A stretch of 64,000 bases of DNA, taken from DASRAP01 sp964503275. Lineage in GTDB: Bacteria > Gemmatimonadota > Gemmatimonadetes > Gemmatimonadales > Gemmatimonadaceae. Shown piece after piece: positions 24,515 through 33,217 of the stretch. Made by a program: the position numbers and the translations under genes. The DNA lies in contig CAZCZO010000003.1 in NCBI GenBank assembly GCA_964503275.1, forward strand, positions 144,455 to 208,454, read 5' to 3'. Each line of letters opens with the position of its first letter. The first letter of the stretch is position 1. Under the pieces are notes generated by a model that did no database searches, was not told where the DNA came from, and was given only the letters and a program-made list of their open reading frames with translations.

Positions 24515-26508
24515 CCGAGCAAGGCGACCGCGCGCTCGGCGACGTGCTCCGGGGTGAAGCCGAACTCCGTGAAGAGTCGTGGCGCGGGCGCCGAGGCACC
24601 GAAGTGATCCAGCCCGACGATGTCGCCTGCGGCACCGACCCACCGGTACCAACTCTGGGGATGTCCCGCCTCGATCGCGAGGCGCGGCACCCCGGCCGGC
24701 AGCACACTGGCGCGGTAGGTCTCGTCCTGCTGGGCGAAGAGCTCCAGCGACGGCATCGACACGACGCGCGCCGCGATCCCCCGGTCCGCGAGCACGGCCC
24801 GCGCGCCGAGTGCGACCGCGACTTCGGAGCCGGTGGCCATCAGCACGACCTGCGGGGCCGGCGCGTCGGCCAGCACGTAGGCCCCACGCTGCGCGCCGCT
24901 GGCGGCCGCGTGTTCTGTGCGGTCGATCAGTGGCAGCTTCTGACGCGTGAGGATCAGGGCCACCGGACCGCTGCGGTGTGCGACCGCGGTGCGCCAGGCC
25001 TCGGCGACCTCGTGCGCATCGCCCGGCCGGATCACCAGCAGATTGGGGATGCAACGCAGCGCGCCGAGATGCTCGATCGGCTGGTGCGTGGGACCGTCCT
25101 CTCCGAGGCCGATCGAGTCGTGGGTGAACACGTAGATCACGTGTTGCCCCATCAACGCGGCGAGCCGGATCGCGGGCCGCATGTAGTCCGCGAAGACCAG
25201 GAAGGTCCCCGCAAAGGGGATGAGGCCGCCATGCAAGGCCATGCCGTTCATCGCGGCCCCCATGGCATGCTCGCGGATGCCATAGTGCACGTTGCGCCCG
25301 CGGAAGTCGCCGGCATGCAACGCGCCGCTGCCCTTGATCGTGGTGTTGTTGGAGCCGGCGAGATCGGCCGACCCGCCGATGAGTTCGGGCACCACGGGTG
25401 CCAGCGCATTCACCACCACGCCCGAGGCCGCACGGCTGGCGACGTTGCCATTCTCCGCCGTGAACACCGGGAGCGCCTGTTCCCAGTTCGCGGGGAGCGT
25501 GCGCTGCATGCGACGCCCGAACTCCTTGGCCTGCTCCGGGTGCGCCTTGGCATAGGCGATCAGTGCCTGACGCCAGCGGTCACTCATGGCCGCGCCACGC
25601 GCCACGCACTTCCCCCACTCAGCACGTGCGGCCTCGGGGACCACGAAGGTCTCGGTCGTCGGCCAGCCCAGCGCCTCCTTGGTCAGACGCACTTCATCAC
25701 TGCCCAGCGGCTCGCCATGGGCCTTCGACGAATCGGCGCGATTCGGCGAGCCGTAGCCGATGATCGTCTTGAGGATGATCAGCGAAGGGCGCGTGGTCTC
25801 CGCGCGGGCCGCGGTCGCGGCCGCATCGATGGCGGCCAGGTCGTTCCCGTCGGGCACGGTGAGCACGTGCCAGCCGTACGCGGTGAAGCGTTGCGCGACA
25901 TCGTCCCGGCACGAGAGATCGGTGCGACCATCGATGGTGATGGAGTTGTCGTCGAAGAAGACGTTCAGCTTGCCGAGGCCGAGGTGTCCGGCGAGGGACG
26001 CGGCCTCGTGCGAGATGCCTTCCATGAGATCGCCGTCGGACGCGATGACCCAGGTCGCGTGATCGACGATCGTATGCCCGTCGTGGTTGAAGGTCTCGGC
26101 GAGGTGGCGCTCGGCCATCGCAAAGCCGATCGCCGTGGCGATGCCCTGACCCAGCGGACCGGTGGTCATCTCGACCCCGGCGGTGTGCCCGAACTCCGGA
26201 TGGCCGGGGGTCTTGGAGCCCCACTGCCGGAACCGCTTGATCTCGTCGAGCGGGAGGTCGTAGCCCGCCAAGTGGAGCACGGAGTACAGCAACATCGACG
26301 CGTGTCCGCAGGACAGGATCACCCGGTCACGATCGGGCCACTCCGGATGCGCGGGGTCGTGCTTCACGTGCTTGGTGTAGAGCACATAGGCCAGCGGCGC
26401 GAGCGCCATCGGCGTCCCCGGGTGTCCGGACTCGGCGGCCTGGACCGCATCCATGGAAAGGGTGCGGATGGTGTTGATGCAGAGGGCGTCGAGTTGTGGG
26501 TCAGACAC
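24511..26508 (-). CDS. tkt: Transketolase
   Basis: Transketolase (665 aa) moves two-carbon units in the pentose phosphate and Calvin pathways using thiamine diphosphate. SGHPGTPMALAPLAYVL and GPLGQGIATAIGFAMAER are in the PP domain, with the GDGDLMEG-type ThDP/Mg motif seen here as SDGDLMEGISHEAAS. The middle domain has GEDGPTHQPIEHL. GTG 26508 is chosen because GGAG lies upstream and the family usually starts here; a TTG 36 bases further upstream is also open. The stop overlaps the photolyase start by four bases, so the two are co-transcribed. Confidence 0.95.
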   Translation of the reverse strand: MSDPQLDALCINTIRTLSMDAVQAAESGHPGTPMALAPLAYVLYTKHVKHDPAHPEWPDRDRVILSCGHASMLLYSVLHLAGYDLPLDEIKRFRQWGSKTPGHPEFGHTAGVEMTTGPLGQGIATAIGFAMAERHLAETFNHDGHTIVDHATWVIASDGDLMEGISHEAASLAGHLGLGKLNVFFDDNSITIDGRTDLSCRDDVAQRFTAYGWHVLTVPDGNDLAAIDAAATAARAETTRPSLIILKTIIGYGSPNRADSSKAHGEPLGSDEVRLTKEALGWPTTETFVVPEAARAEWGKCVARGAAMSDRWRQALIAYAKAHPEQAKEFGRRMQRTLPANWEQALPVFTAENGNVASRAASGVVVNALAPVVPELIGGSADLAGSNNTTIKGSGALHAGDFRGRNVHYGIREHAMGAAMNGMALHGGLIPFAGTFLVFADYMRPAIRLAALMGQHVIYVFTHDSIGLGEDGPTHQPIEHLGALRCIPNLLVIRPGDAHEVAEAWRTAVAHRSGPVALILTRQKLPLIDRTEHAAASGAQRGAYVLADAPAPQVVLMATGSEVAVALGARAVLADRGIAARVVSMPSLELFAQQDETYRASVLPAGVPRLAIEAGHPQSWYRWVGAAGDIVGLDHFGASAPAPRLFTEFGFTPEHVAERAVALLG

Positions 26509-26563
26509 GGGTACAGGACTCCAGGAGTGTGCGAGAGTGGCCAATCCTGAAAGTTAGTCGATC

Positions 26564-28588
26564 TCAGGCCGTTCCCGTGAGCCGGGCGGCGACGCGGTCG
26601 GCGACGGCCATCACCGTCAACTGGGGATTCACGCCGGGGGCCGTGGGGAGCAGGGAGCCGTCCGCGACGTAGACGCCTGGCGCCCCCCAGCGCTGGCCCG
26701 TGGGATCGCAGCCGCCGCTGCGTCGGTCGTGGGTCATGCGGCAGCTCCCGTTGACGTGCGCCGAGGAGAGCTGGTAGTCGGGTGGGGCGAAGGACCGCGC
26801 GTGGAGCGCGTCGGTCTCGTGCGGGCCGCGCAGGACCGTCGGCGTGCGGTGCACGGTGCGCACCTCCCGCGCGCCGGCCGCCCAGTGGAGGCGCGCCGCC
26901 GCCAGCGTGGCCGCCCGCACATGCGCTTCGTCGCGCGGGCCCAAACGGTAGCGGATGCTGATGCTGCCGTCGCGACGCGCACGCACGCGGCCCGACGAGT
27001 GGGCGCGGTCGGCCCCGTCGCGCGTGAGCGCAATGAAGGCGCCATAGTGCGGGAGATGGCTGAGCCACTCTCCGGCGGCCGCGCCGAAGGTCGGGATCGC
27101 GACGGCCGCCAGCGTCGGTTGCAGCGGGGGACATTCGAGCCAGTAGCCGTAGCCGTCGGGGTCGATCGCCGCGAATTCGTCGATGATCGCGGAGAGCGGG
27201 ATGCCGGTGCCGGCGTGGATCGCCTCGTCGTAGCGCCCGAGGATAGGCGCTGTCGGGTGCAGCCGCAGGAAGTCGCCGACCCGATCACCGCCGAGCCCGG
27301 AGCGCTGCAGGAGGGCGGGGGTCTCGATCGCGCCGGCCGCGCAGATGACCAGGGGTGCCTGTAGTTCCGCCGTGCCGATCGGACGCTGCGCGCGGTCGTG
27401 CAGCGTGACCGTGACCGACTTGAGGGGACGAGGTCCGCCGCGCTCAACGACGCGGATCCGCTCCGCGCGCGTGCGTGGCAGCAGCCGCGCCCCGCCCTGC
27501 AGTGCCTGATACAGGTGGACTTGGGTCGCATCCTGCTTGGCCCCGTGGGTGCAGCCCAGGCCGCAGGTGCCGGCACGAAGGCAGCGGTCCGCATTGATGC
27601 GCGCCGCGGCGTGCCGCCAACCGAGGGACCGCGCGGCGTCGAGCAGACGGCGATTGTTGGCCGAGTGTGCATCCTCGGGCACGTCGCGAGCCCGGAGCTC
27701 CTGCTCGAGGCGCTCGAAGACCGGCGCAAGCGTCGCCGCGTCCACATCCTCGATGCCGAACTCACGCCCCCACTCGTCGAGCACGTGCGCGGGTGTTCGC
27801 AGCGTGATCATCCAATTGATGAGCGTCCCGCCCCCGACGGCATTGCCCTGCAGGATCGGGATACCGAGGTCGTCGGTGCAGCGGGCACCGCCATCAGCGT
27901 AACAGCGCTCGATGAGTGTTGCGTCATCCTCGGTGCGGTCCGCGAATGCGAGCTGGTCGCCACATTCGACGACCAGCACCGAGTGCCCGGCAGCGGTGAG
28001 CCGTGCTGCCACGACCGCGCCACCGGCGCCACTGCCAATGACGATCGCGTCGGCGCGCATGACACGGTCGCGCAGCGACTCGGGATCGACGATCTGCGCG
28101 GCGGGAAGCGTCCGGGGGGTCGGTCGCTCGTGGCCACGCGCGATGGGTTCCGCGTCGTCCGGCGTTCCTGCGGCCGCCCCGTCCCAGGCCACGCGCGGGA
28201 GCTGCACCCGCGATGGCGGGAGCACGCCGAGCGCGCGCTGCGTCGCCACGTCGGCCACATAGGTGCCCAGCGTCAGTCGCTTCAGTGCGGTGATCGACTT
28301 CCGCACGGGAGCGACCGACGACGCGAGCCAGCGTGCGATGAGGGTGTCGAGCGTGGCCGGGTCGAGCGACGCGAGGTCGCGCCAGCCGGCCCCACTCAGC
28401 GCGATGGTCGGCTTGGCGCCGAGGAGGAGGATGCCGACGCCCAACTCCTGGCGCTGCCGCGCCGGGAGGCGTGCGATGCGTGCGGCGACTTCGTCGGCCA
28501 GCGAGGCCCGCGCCGATGGGGGCGCCAAGCGTGTCACGAGAGGGTCGAGCACGCGGCGATGCGACGGGGAGAGCAGGTGGTCGGACAC
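26564..28588 (-). CDS. GMC family FAD-dependent oxidoreductase
   Basis: The 674-residue protein starts with a helical domain (residues about 1-110) resembling a gluconate 2-dehydrogenase subunit 3 or alcohol-oxidase N-terminal region. The FAD-binding motif AIVIGSGAGGAVVAARL and NAVGGGTLINWM follow. The C-terminal GMC_C domain contains SSAHVNGSCRM and the final VYVADGSLLPTAPGVNPQLTVMA. The layout resembles long-chain alcohol oxidases or cholesterol-oxidase-like GMC enzymes; the substrate is unknown. No Tat signal is present. TAGCTT six bases before GTG 28588 suggests a leaderless transcript. Confidence 0.9.
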   Translation of the reverse strand: MSDHLLSPSHRRVLDPLVTRLAPPSARASLADEVAARIARLPARQRQELGVGILLLGAKPTIALSGAGWRDLASLDPATLDTLIARWLASSVAPVRKSITALKRLTLGTYVADVATQRALGVLPPSRVQLPRVAWDGAAAGTPDDAEPIARGHERPTPRTLPAAQIVDPESLRDRVMRADAIVIGSGAGGAVVAARLTAAGHSVLVVECGDQLAFADRTEDDATLIERCYADGGARCTDDLGIPILQGNAVGGGTLINWMITLRTPAHVLDEWGREFGIEDVDAATLAPVFERLEQELRARDVPEDAHSANNRRLLDAARSLGWRHAAARINADRCLRAGTCGLGCTHGAKQDATQVHLYQALQGGARLLPRTRAERIRVVERGGPRPLKSVTVTLHDRAQRPIGTAELQAPLVICAAGAIETPALLQRSGLGGDRVGDFLRLHPTAPILGRYDEAIHAGTGIPLSAIIDEFAAIDPDGYGYWLECPPLQPTLAAVAIPTFGAAAGEWLSHLPHYGAFIALTRDGADRAHSSGRVRARRDGSISIRYRLGPRDEAHVRAATLAAARLHWAAGAREVRTVHRTPTVLRGPHETDALHARSFAPPDYQLSSAHVNGSCRMTHDRRSGGCDPTGQRWGAPGVYVADGSLLPTAPGVNPQLTVMAVADRVAARLTGTA

Positions 28589-28594
28589 AGCCGA

Positions 28595-28600
28595 AAGCTA
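28595..28600 (-). promoter_or_regulatory. -10 element of a leaderless promoter for the GMC gene
   Basis: On the minus strand TAGCTT precedes GTG 28588 by six bases, with no ribosome site. Confidence 0.4.
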
Positions 28601-28709
28601 CCTGCGACCGGTCCTGCGCACCGCGCACGTCGACCGGGCCGCCGCCGGGTGTGTGCAAGGATCCGCGGCTGATGTCGTCTCCTGTGCGACCCGAACCCTG
28701 GAGTGCACC

Positions 28710-30896
28710 GTGCGTCCCATCGTCTTCGCTCTGTCGGCCGCCGCGCCGCTGCTGTTCCCGTTGACCGCGCCCCGCGCGCAGGTCGCGCCACCCCGGTGTC
28801 CGACGCCGGTGGACTGTCCGATCGCCCGTCCGCGACCGCTGCCGGCCCCCATGCAGCACATCGAGCGCACATATAGCGATGTGCGAGTGACCTTGGAGGG
28901 CAACACCCTGCGCTATGTGCTCACCGAGCGCTTCCGCAATCGCGGGACAGGGATCGGTGAGGCCGACTACCTGCTGCCGTTGCCGCGCGGTGCGGCCTTC
29001 GAGGCACTGGCCCTGACCATCGACGGGGAGCCGGTCACGGGTCAGACCCTCGACGCGGCACAGGCGCGCGGGATCTACGAGAAGATCGTGCGTGAGGTGC
29101 GCGATCCCGCGTTGGTGGAGTGGATGGACCACGACCTGTTCCGTACGCGCATCTTCCCGATCGCGCCGGGGGAGGAGCGCACGGTGGAGGTCCGGTTCGC
29201 GGTGGTCGCACGGCGTGAGGGCACCGCGCTGCGCATCGAGCATCTCGCGGGCGGTCGCAGCGCGGGCTCGGTCCAGGCGGTGGCGCCGCCCTCGTTCACG
29301 CTGTCCATCCCTGACCCTGCACGCTACGGAACGGCGTACTCGCCGACCCATCAACTGACGGTGCAGGAGCGCAATGGACGTCGCGAGGTCACGGTGCGTG
29401 GCGATGCGAGTCGCCTCACGCTGTTGCTGCCGGTGCGCAGCAGTGACCACGCGGTCCTGACGCCCCTGATCCACGCGCCCACGGCAGACGACGCGTTCCT
29501 GCTCCTGACCATCTCGCCGCCGGCGAGCCGGACGCGCGCGCTGCCACGCGACGTGACGCTGGTGCTCGATGTGTCCGGTTCGATGGCCGGCACGAAGTTG
29601 GCGCAGGCCAAGGCGGCGGGGCGTGCGGTGCTCGCCACGCTGTCTCCGCTCGATCGGGTGCGCCTGATCGCGTTCTCCAGCGACGTGCAGCAGTATCGCC
29701 GTGACTGGCAGTCGGCGACCGGGGCGACGATCGCCGCCGCGGAGCGCTGGTTGGATGCACTCGCCGCGGTGGGCGGTACGAACATCGAGGCGGCGCTGCA
29801 GAGCGCGTTGGAGGCGCCGGTGCCCGCCTCGCGGCTCGGGGTCGTGCTGTTCCTCACCGACGGCGCGGCGACGGTCGGGGAGCGCGACGCCACCGCACTG
29901 GCACGACTGGCCGCGGCGGAGCGCGGCGCACATCGCGTCTTCACCTTCGGGGTCGGGGCCGACGTGCAGGCAGCCATGCTCGAGCGTATCGCGATCGAGG
30001 GGCGCGGCACCGCGCAGTTCGTGCAGCCCAACGAGGACGTCGAGCATGTCGTGGCCGTGGTGGCGCAGCGCTTGACGGCCCCGGTGGTCACCGACCTGCG
30101 CGTGCGCGGCGATGGCCTCACGTTGCGGCAGATGATGCCCGCTGCCGGGGTCGATGTCTTCGCCGGGCAGGACGTCGTCGTGCTGGCGCGGGTGCAGGGC
30201 CGAGGGGCGGGCCGCATCGTGGTGGAGGGGGACACACCAGCAGGTCCGGTGCGGTGGACGCAGGCGGTCCACGTGCCGACCCGGTCGCGAGACCATGCCT
30301 ATGTCGCCAAGCTCTGGGCGGTCCAGCGGGTGGGCTGGCTGAGCGCTGAACGCCGTCGAGCGGGCGCATCGCCCGAACTGGACGACGAGCTCCGGACGCT
30401 CGGCACCACGTACGGCATTCCGACGGAGCTGTCGTCGTACCTCGTGTTGGAACCGGGCATGACCCTGCCATCGACAGCAGCGGCGGACTTCGGTGGCCGC
30501 GGCGCCGCGGGCGGCCAGGTGCAGGCGCGCGAGTTCGCGGCGGCCAAGGCAGCCTCGGCGCAGCGTGCGACGACCACGCTTGCGGAGGCCGCGCCTCCGT
30601 CGGCCGCGGGCGACCGTGCGGCGGTACGCGTCGTCGGGAACCGGACTTTCACGCTGCGCGATGGCGTGTGGACCGACGGTCTCGTGCGTGAGCGCGATGC
30701 GGTCCGGCGCGTCCGCGTCGCGCCGTACTCGGCCGCCTACTTCGCGCTGCTCGCGGCCATCCCGGATCTGGGCCCGGTGTTCGCGCTGGGCGATGCCGTG
30801 ACGGTCGCCGGGCGTTCGGTCGTCCTCGTGGTGGAGGCTGGGGGCGTGCTCCAGCTCGACGCCGCGGCCGTGGCCGCCGCGGTCCGCGATTGGTGA
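28710..30896 (+). CDS. VIT and VWA domain protein
   Basis: The 728-residue exported protein has a signal peptide (PIVFALSAAAPLLFPLTAPRAQ). A VIT domain occupies about residues 45-170 (TLRYVLTERFRNRGTGIGEADYLLPLPRGAAFEAL). The VWA domain (about 285-450) contains a complete MIDAS motif, DVSGSMAG, with TNIEAAL and TDGAATVG. The C-terminal part carries ADFGGRGAAGG, also found in the anti-sigma factor downstream. GTG 28710 has GGAG just upstream; the open frame further upstream is a GMC-gene shadow. It is followed after 4 bases by an ECF sigma gene, so it may take part in or be controlled by that envelope response. Confidence 0.88.
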   Translation: MRPIVFALSAAAPLLFPLTAPRAQVAPPRCPTPVDCPIARPRPLPAPMQHIERTYSDVRVTLEGNTLRYVLTERFRNRGTGIGEADYLLPLPRGAAFEALALTIDGEPVTGQTLDAAQARGIYEKIVREVRDPALVEWMDHDLFRTRIFPIAPGEERTVEVRFAVVARREGTALRIEHLAGGRSAGSVQAVAPPSFTLSIPDPARYGTAYSPTHQLTVQERNGRREVTVRGDASRLTLLLPVRSSDHAVLTPLIHAPTADDAFLLLTISPPASRTRALPRDVTLVLDVSGSMAGTKLAQAKAAGRAVLATLSPLDRVRLIAFSSDVQQYRRDWQSATGATIAAAERWLDALAAVGGTNIEAALQSALEAPVPASRLGVVLFLTDGAATVGERDATALARLAAAERGAHRVFTFGVGADVQAAMLERIAIEGRGTAQFVQPNEDVEHVVAVVAQRLTAPVVTDLRVRGDGLTLRQMMPAAGVDVFAGQDVVVLARVQGRGAGRIVVEGDTPAGPVRWTQAVHVPTRSRDHAYVAKLWAVQRVGWLSAERRRAGASPELDDELRTLGTTYGIPTELSSYLVLEPGMTLPSTAAADFGGRGAAGGQVQAREFAAAKAASAQRATTTLAEAAPPSAAGDRAAVRVVGNRTFTLRDGVWTDGLVRERDAVRRVRVAPYSAAYFALLAAIPDLGPVFALGDAVTVAGRSVVLVVEAGGVLQLDAAAVAAAVRDW

Positions 30897-30900
30897 GGGC

Positions 30901-31410
30901 ATGGACGAGACGGAGCGACTGTTCCGCACGTATCACGAGGGACTCGTGCGATACCTCACGAGACGGCTCGGCGATCGGGATTGGGCTGACGAAGTCGCGC
31001 AGGAGGTGTTCCTGCGCGCACTTCGTGCCGGCCCGACCAGCAACGAGCGGAGCTGGCTGTACGCCGTCGCGACGAATCTCGTGCGGGACCAAGCGCGGAC
31101 GGAGAGTCGACGCCGTCGGCACTTGGAGTTGCTTGCCGCCGAGGCGCGCGAGGCCCGTGCGCCCGCAGCGGACGAGGCACAACTGCGCGCCGAGGCCAGA
31201 GCGCAGGCCCGTGTGGCGCTGGAGGTGCTCGGCGAGCGGGATCGCGAGGCGCTCCTGATGCGCGAGGAAGGGTTGGATTACACGGAGATCGCCGCGGCGT
31301 TGTCGATCAGTGTCGGCTCGGTCGGCACCACGTTGGCACGCGCTCGTCGGCGCTTGGTCGAGGCACACGAGGAACTGGTGGCCCGGGGAGGGACTCGCCA
31401 TGCCGGTTGA
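30901..31410 (+). CDS. ECF-type RNA polymerase sigma factor
   Basis: This 169-residue ECF sigma factor has region 2 RTYHEGLVRYLTRRLGDRDWADEVAQEVFLRAL with the RSWLYAVATNLVRDQAR segment, and region 4 LGERDREALLMREEGLDYTEIAAALSISVGSVGTTLARARRRL. It is smaller than the one at 372 and only distantly similar. ATG 30901 follows the VIT/VWA gene by four bases. Its 3' end overlaps the membrane anti-sigma gene by 11 bases, a typical sigma/anti-sigma arrangement. Confidence 0.92.
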   Translation: MDETERLFRTYHEGLVRYLTRRLGDRDWADEVAQEVFLRALRAGPTSNERSWLYAVATNLVRDQARTESRRRRHLELLAAEAREARAPAADEAQLRAEARAQARVALEVLGERDREALLMREEGLDYTEIAAALSISVGSVGTTLARARRRLVEAHEELVARGGTRHAG

Positions 31411-32386
31411 CGAAGGACTGCTGCACGCTTGGCTCGATGGCCAACTGGGGCCCGAGGACGCGGCGCGCGTGGAGGCGCTCGTGGCGAGCGATGACGCGTG
31501 GGCCGCGGCCGCCGCCGAAGCGCGTGGACTGCTGGCGGCCTCGTCGCGCATCCTCGGCGCGCTCGATGACACGCCGTCGGCGCGGCACGCGGTCGCGGTG
31601 CCGCGGATGACGGCGCGGGGGCTTGGCGGGGTCGGCCTGGGTGGTCGACGGATCGCGCCGTGGTGGCGCGCGGCGGCTGGGCTGGTGCTGGCCGTCGGCC
31701 TTGGGGCGGTGGTGTGGGAGTCGCGCCAAGGGGAGTGGGGCGATCCCCAGGTCCCGCCAGCAACCGAGGCCGCGCGCGTCGGCGACTCGGTCCCGCCACC
31801 GTCGATCGTGCCCGCACCGGGGTCACCGACCACCGCCACCAGCGCGGTGACCGAGGCCGCCGTGCCACCGGCCGCTGATCGTGCGCTCGAAGCGCGCATC
31901 GCCGCCCGCCGCGTCGCTGAGCAGACGGTGGACACGCGTGCGAGCGCCGAGGCGATGGCCAAAGTGACGCCGCCGATCGCCGAGCAGCAGGCGGTCGCAC
32001 AGCGTGCCGCACCACCGACGGCGCCACCGGTCGCGGACTTCGGTGGTCGCGGCGTCGCAGGTGGCACGGTCGCGGGCGTCAGCGGGGGACGCGGTGTCGC
32101 GCCGGCCGCAGCACTGGCGTTGACGGCAGCGCCGTCAGCGCGGGAGCAGTGCGTTGCCCCCATCGACTCGATGGGGGTGATCGATACGACCCAGCGCGCT
32201 CGGCTGACCTCGCTGGAATCGCGTGCCGATTCGACGGTGCGTGCCGAATGGGTCGAGCGCGCCGGGCGTGCCGTGCTGGAGGGGCGACTGATCGGCGATA
32301 CGCTTCGCGGCGCGGTGCGCATCTCAGCGGGCGACATCCGTTTGCCGATGCAGCCGCGGGTGCTGTTGCGCGTGCCCTGCGGGTGA
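31400..32386 (+). CDS. Membrane-bound anti-sigma factor (predicted)
   Basis: This 328-residue protein starts with an acidic cytoplasmic segment (DEGLLHAWLDGQLGPEDAARVEALVASDDAWAAAAAEAR) resembling anti-sigma domains, without the zinc His/Cys pattern. One transmembrane helix follows at about residues 88-108 (WWRAAAGLVLAVGLGAVVW). A long Ala/Pro/Thr-rich periplasmic region contains ADFGGRGVAGG, and a C-terminal domain has two cysteines. GGGGAGGG just upstream supports ATG 31400. It overlaps the ECF sigma gene and probably holds that factor at the membrane. The assignment rests on position and topology. Confidence 0.72.
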   Translation: MPVDEGLLHAWLDGQLGPEDAARVEALVASDDAWAAAAAEARGLLAASSRILGALDDTPSARHAVAVPRMTARGLGGVGLGGRRIAPWWRAAAGLVLAVGLGAVVWESRQGEWGDPQVPPATEAARVGDSVPPPSIVPAPGSPTTATSAVTEAAVPPAADRALEARIAARRVAEQTVDTRASAEAMAKVTPPIAEQQAVAQRAAPPTAPPVADFGGRGVAGGTVAGVSGGRGVAPAAALALTAAPSAREQCVAPIDSMGVIDTTQRARLTSLESRADSTVRAEWVERAGRAVLEGRLIGDTLRGAVRISAGDIRLPMQPRVLLRVPCG

Positions 32387-32458
32387 CCCCGCGGCGGTCG
32401 TCCGCCCGCGGGCCCATCGTGCTGGCGGGGGCGGCGATGGCCGGGCAGATTGCACCAG

Positions 32459-33190
32459 ATGGATCGTCGCAGCTTCCTCGCGCGCGTCGCCGCGGTGTCT
32501 GCCGGGCTGACCGCGCGGCCCGCGCATGCCGCAGCGCATGCTCCGTTGCCACCGTTGCCACCGTTGCGCGCGAACGAGTTCGTCTTCGCGCGCCTGCGCT
32601 ATGACTCGGGCGATTGGGACTACAATCCCAAGGTCTGTGCCAATGTGCTCGACGCCGTGGTGCAGTACACGACGATCCCTGTGCATCAACAAGAGGTCGT
32701 GATCACCGCCGATTCGGACGAGCTATTGGCGTTCCCGTTCCTGTTCATGACGGGGCACAAGCTGGTGCGCTTCTCGTCGGCGGAACGCGCCGGCCTCGTG
32801 CGTTTCGTCGAGGAGGGGGGCTTCCTGTTCTCGGATGACTGCAACCACGATATCAACGGTCTCTATGCGACATCGTTCGAGGCCGAGATGCGACGGGCGT
32901 TCCCGGGCCCGGCGGGTGCGATGCCCCGCCTGCCCAACAGTCATCCGCTGTACTCCTGCTTCTTCCGCTACCCCGAGGGTCCGCCGCAGACCTCACACGA
33001 GCTGAACGGCTGGGGCGACGACATGGTCCACGACTACCTGCGCGGCGTGGACCATCGTGGTCGCCTTGGGGTCTGCTATTCCAACAAAGACTACGGCTGC
33101 GAGTGGGACTACGACTGGCGGAACAAGCGCTTCCGGGCGCGCGACAACACGCAGTTCGCGGTGAACCTGGTGGTGTACGCGATGACCTGA
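32459..33190 (+). CDS. Tat-exported DUF4159 protein
   Basis: The 243-residue protein has a twin-arginine signal (DRRSFLARVAAVSAGLTARPAHA). The remainder from FARLRYDSGDWDYNPKVCANVLDAV through GGFLFSDDCNHDINGLYATSF to GCEWDYDW matches the DUF4159 glutamine-amidotransferase-like fold. Family members often sit next to MoxR-DUF58-BatA operons, and such an operon lies a few genes away on the opposite strand. The active-site role is unknown. ATG 32459 is chosen over TTG 32450 because it places the RR motif at the usual distance. Confidence 0.8.
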   Translation: MDRRSFLARVAAVSAGLTARPAHAAAHAPLPPLPPLRANEFVFARLRYDSGDWDYNPKVCANVLDAVVQYTTIPVHQQEVVITADSDELLAFPFLFMTGHKLVRFSSAERAGLVRFVEEGGFLFSDDCNHDINGLYATSFEAEMRRAFPGPAGAMPRLPNSHPLYSCFFRYPEGPPQTSHELNGWGDDMVHDYLRGVDHRGRLGVCYSNKDYGCEWDYDWRNKRFRARDNTQFAVNLVVYAMT

Positions 33191-33217
33191 GCGCGTGTCG
33201 CGTCGTCGATGCGCAGG

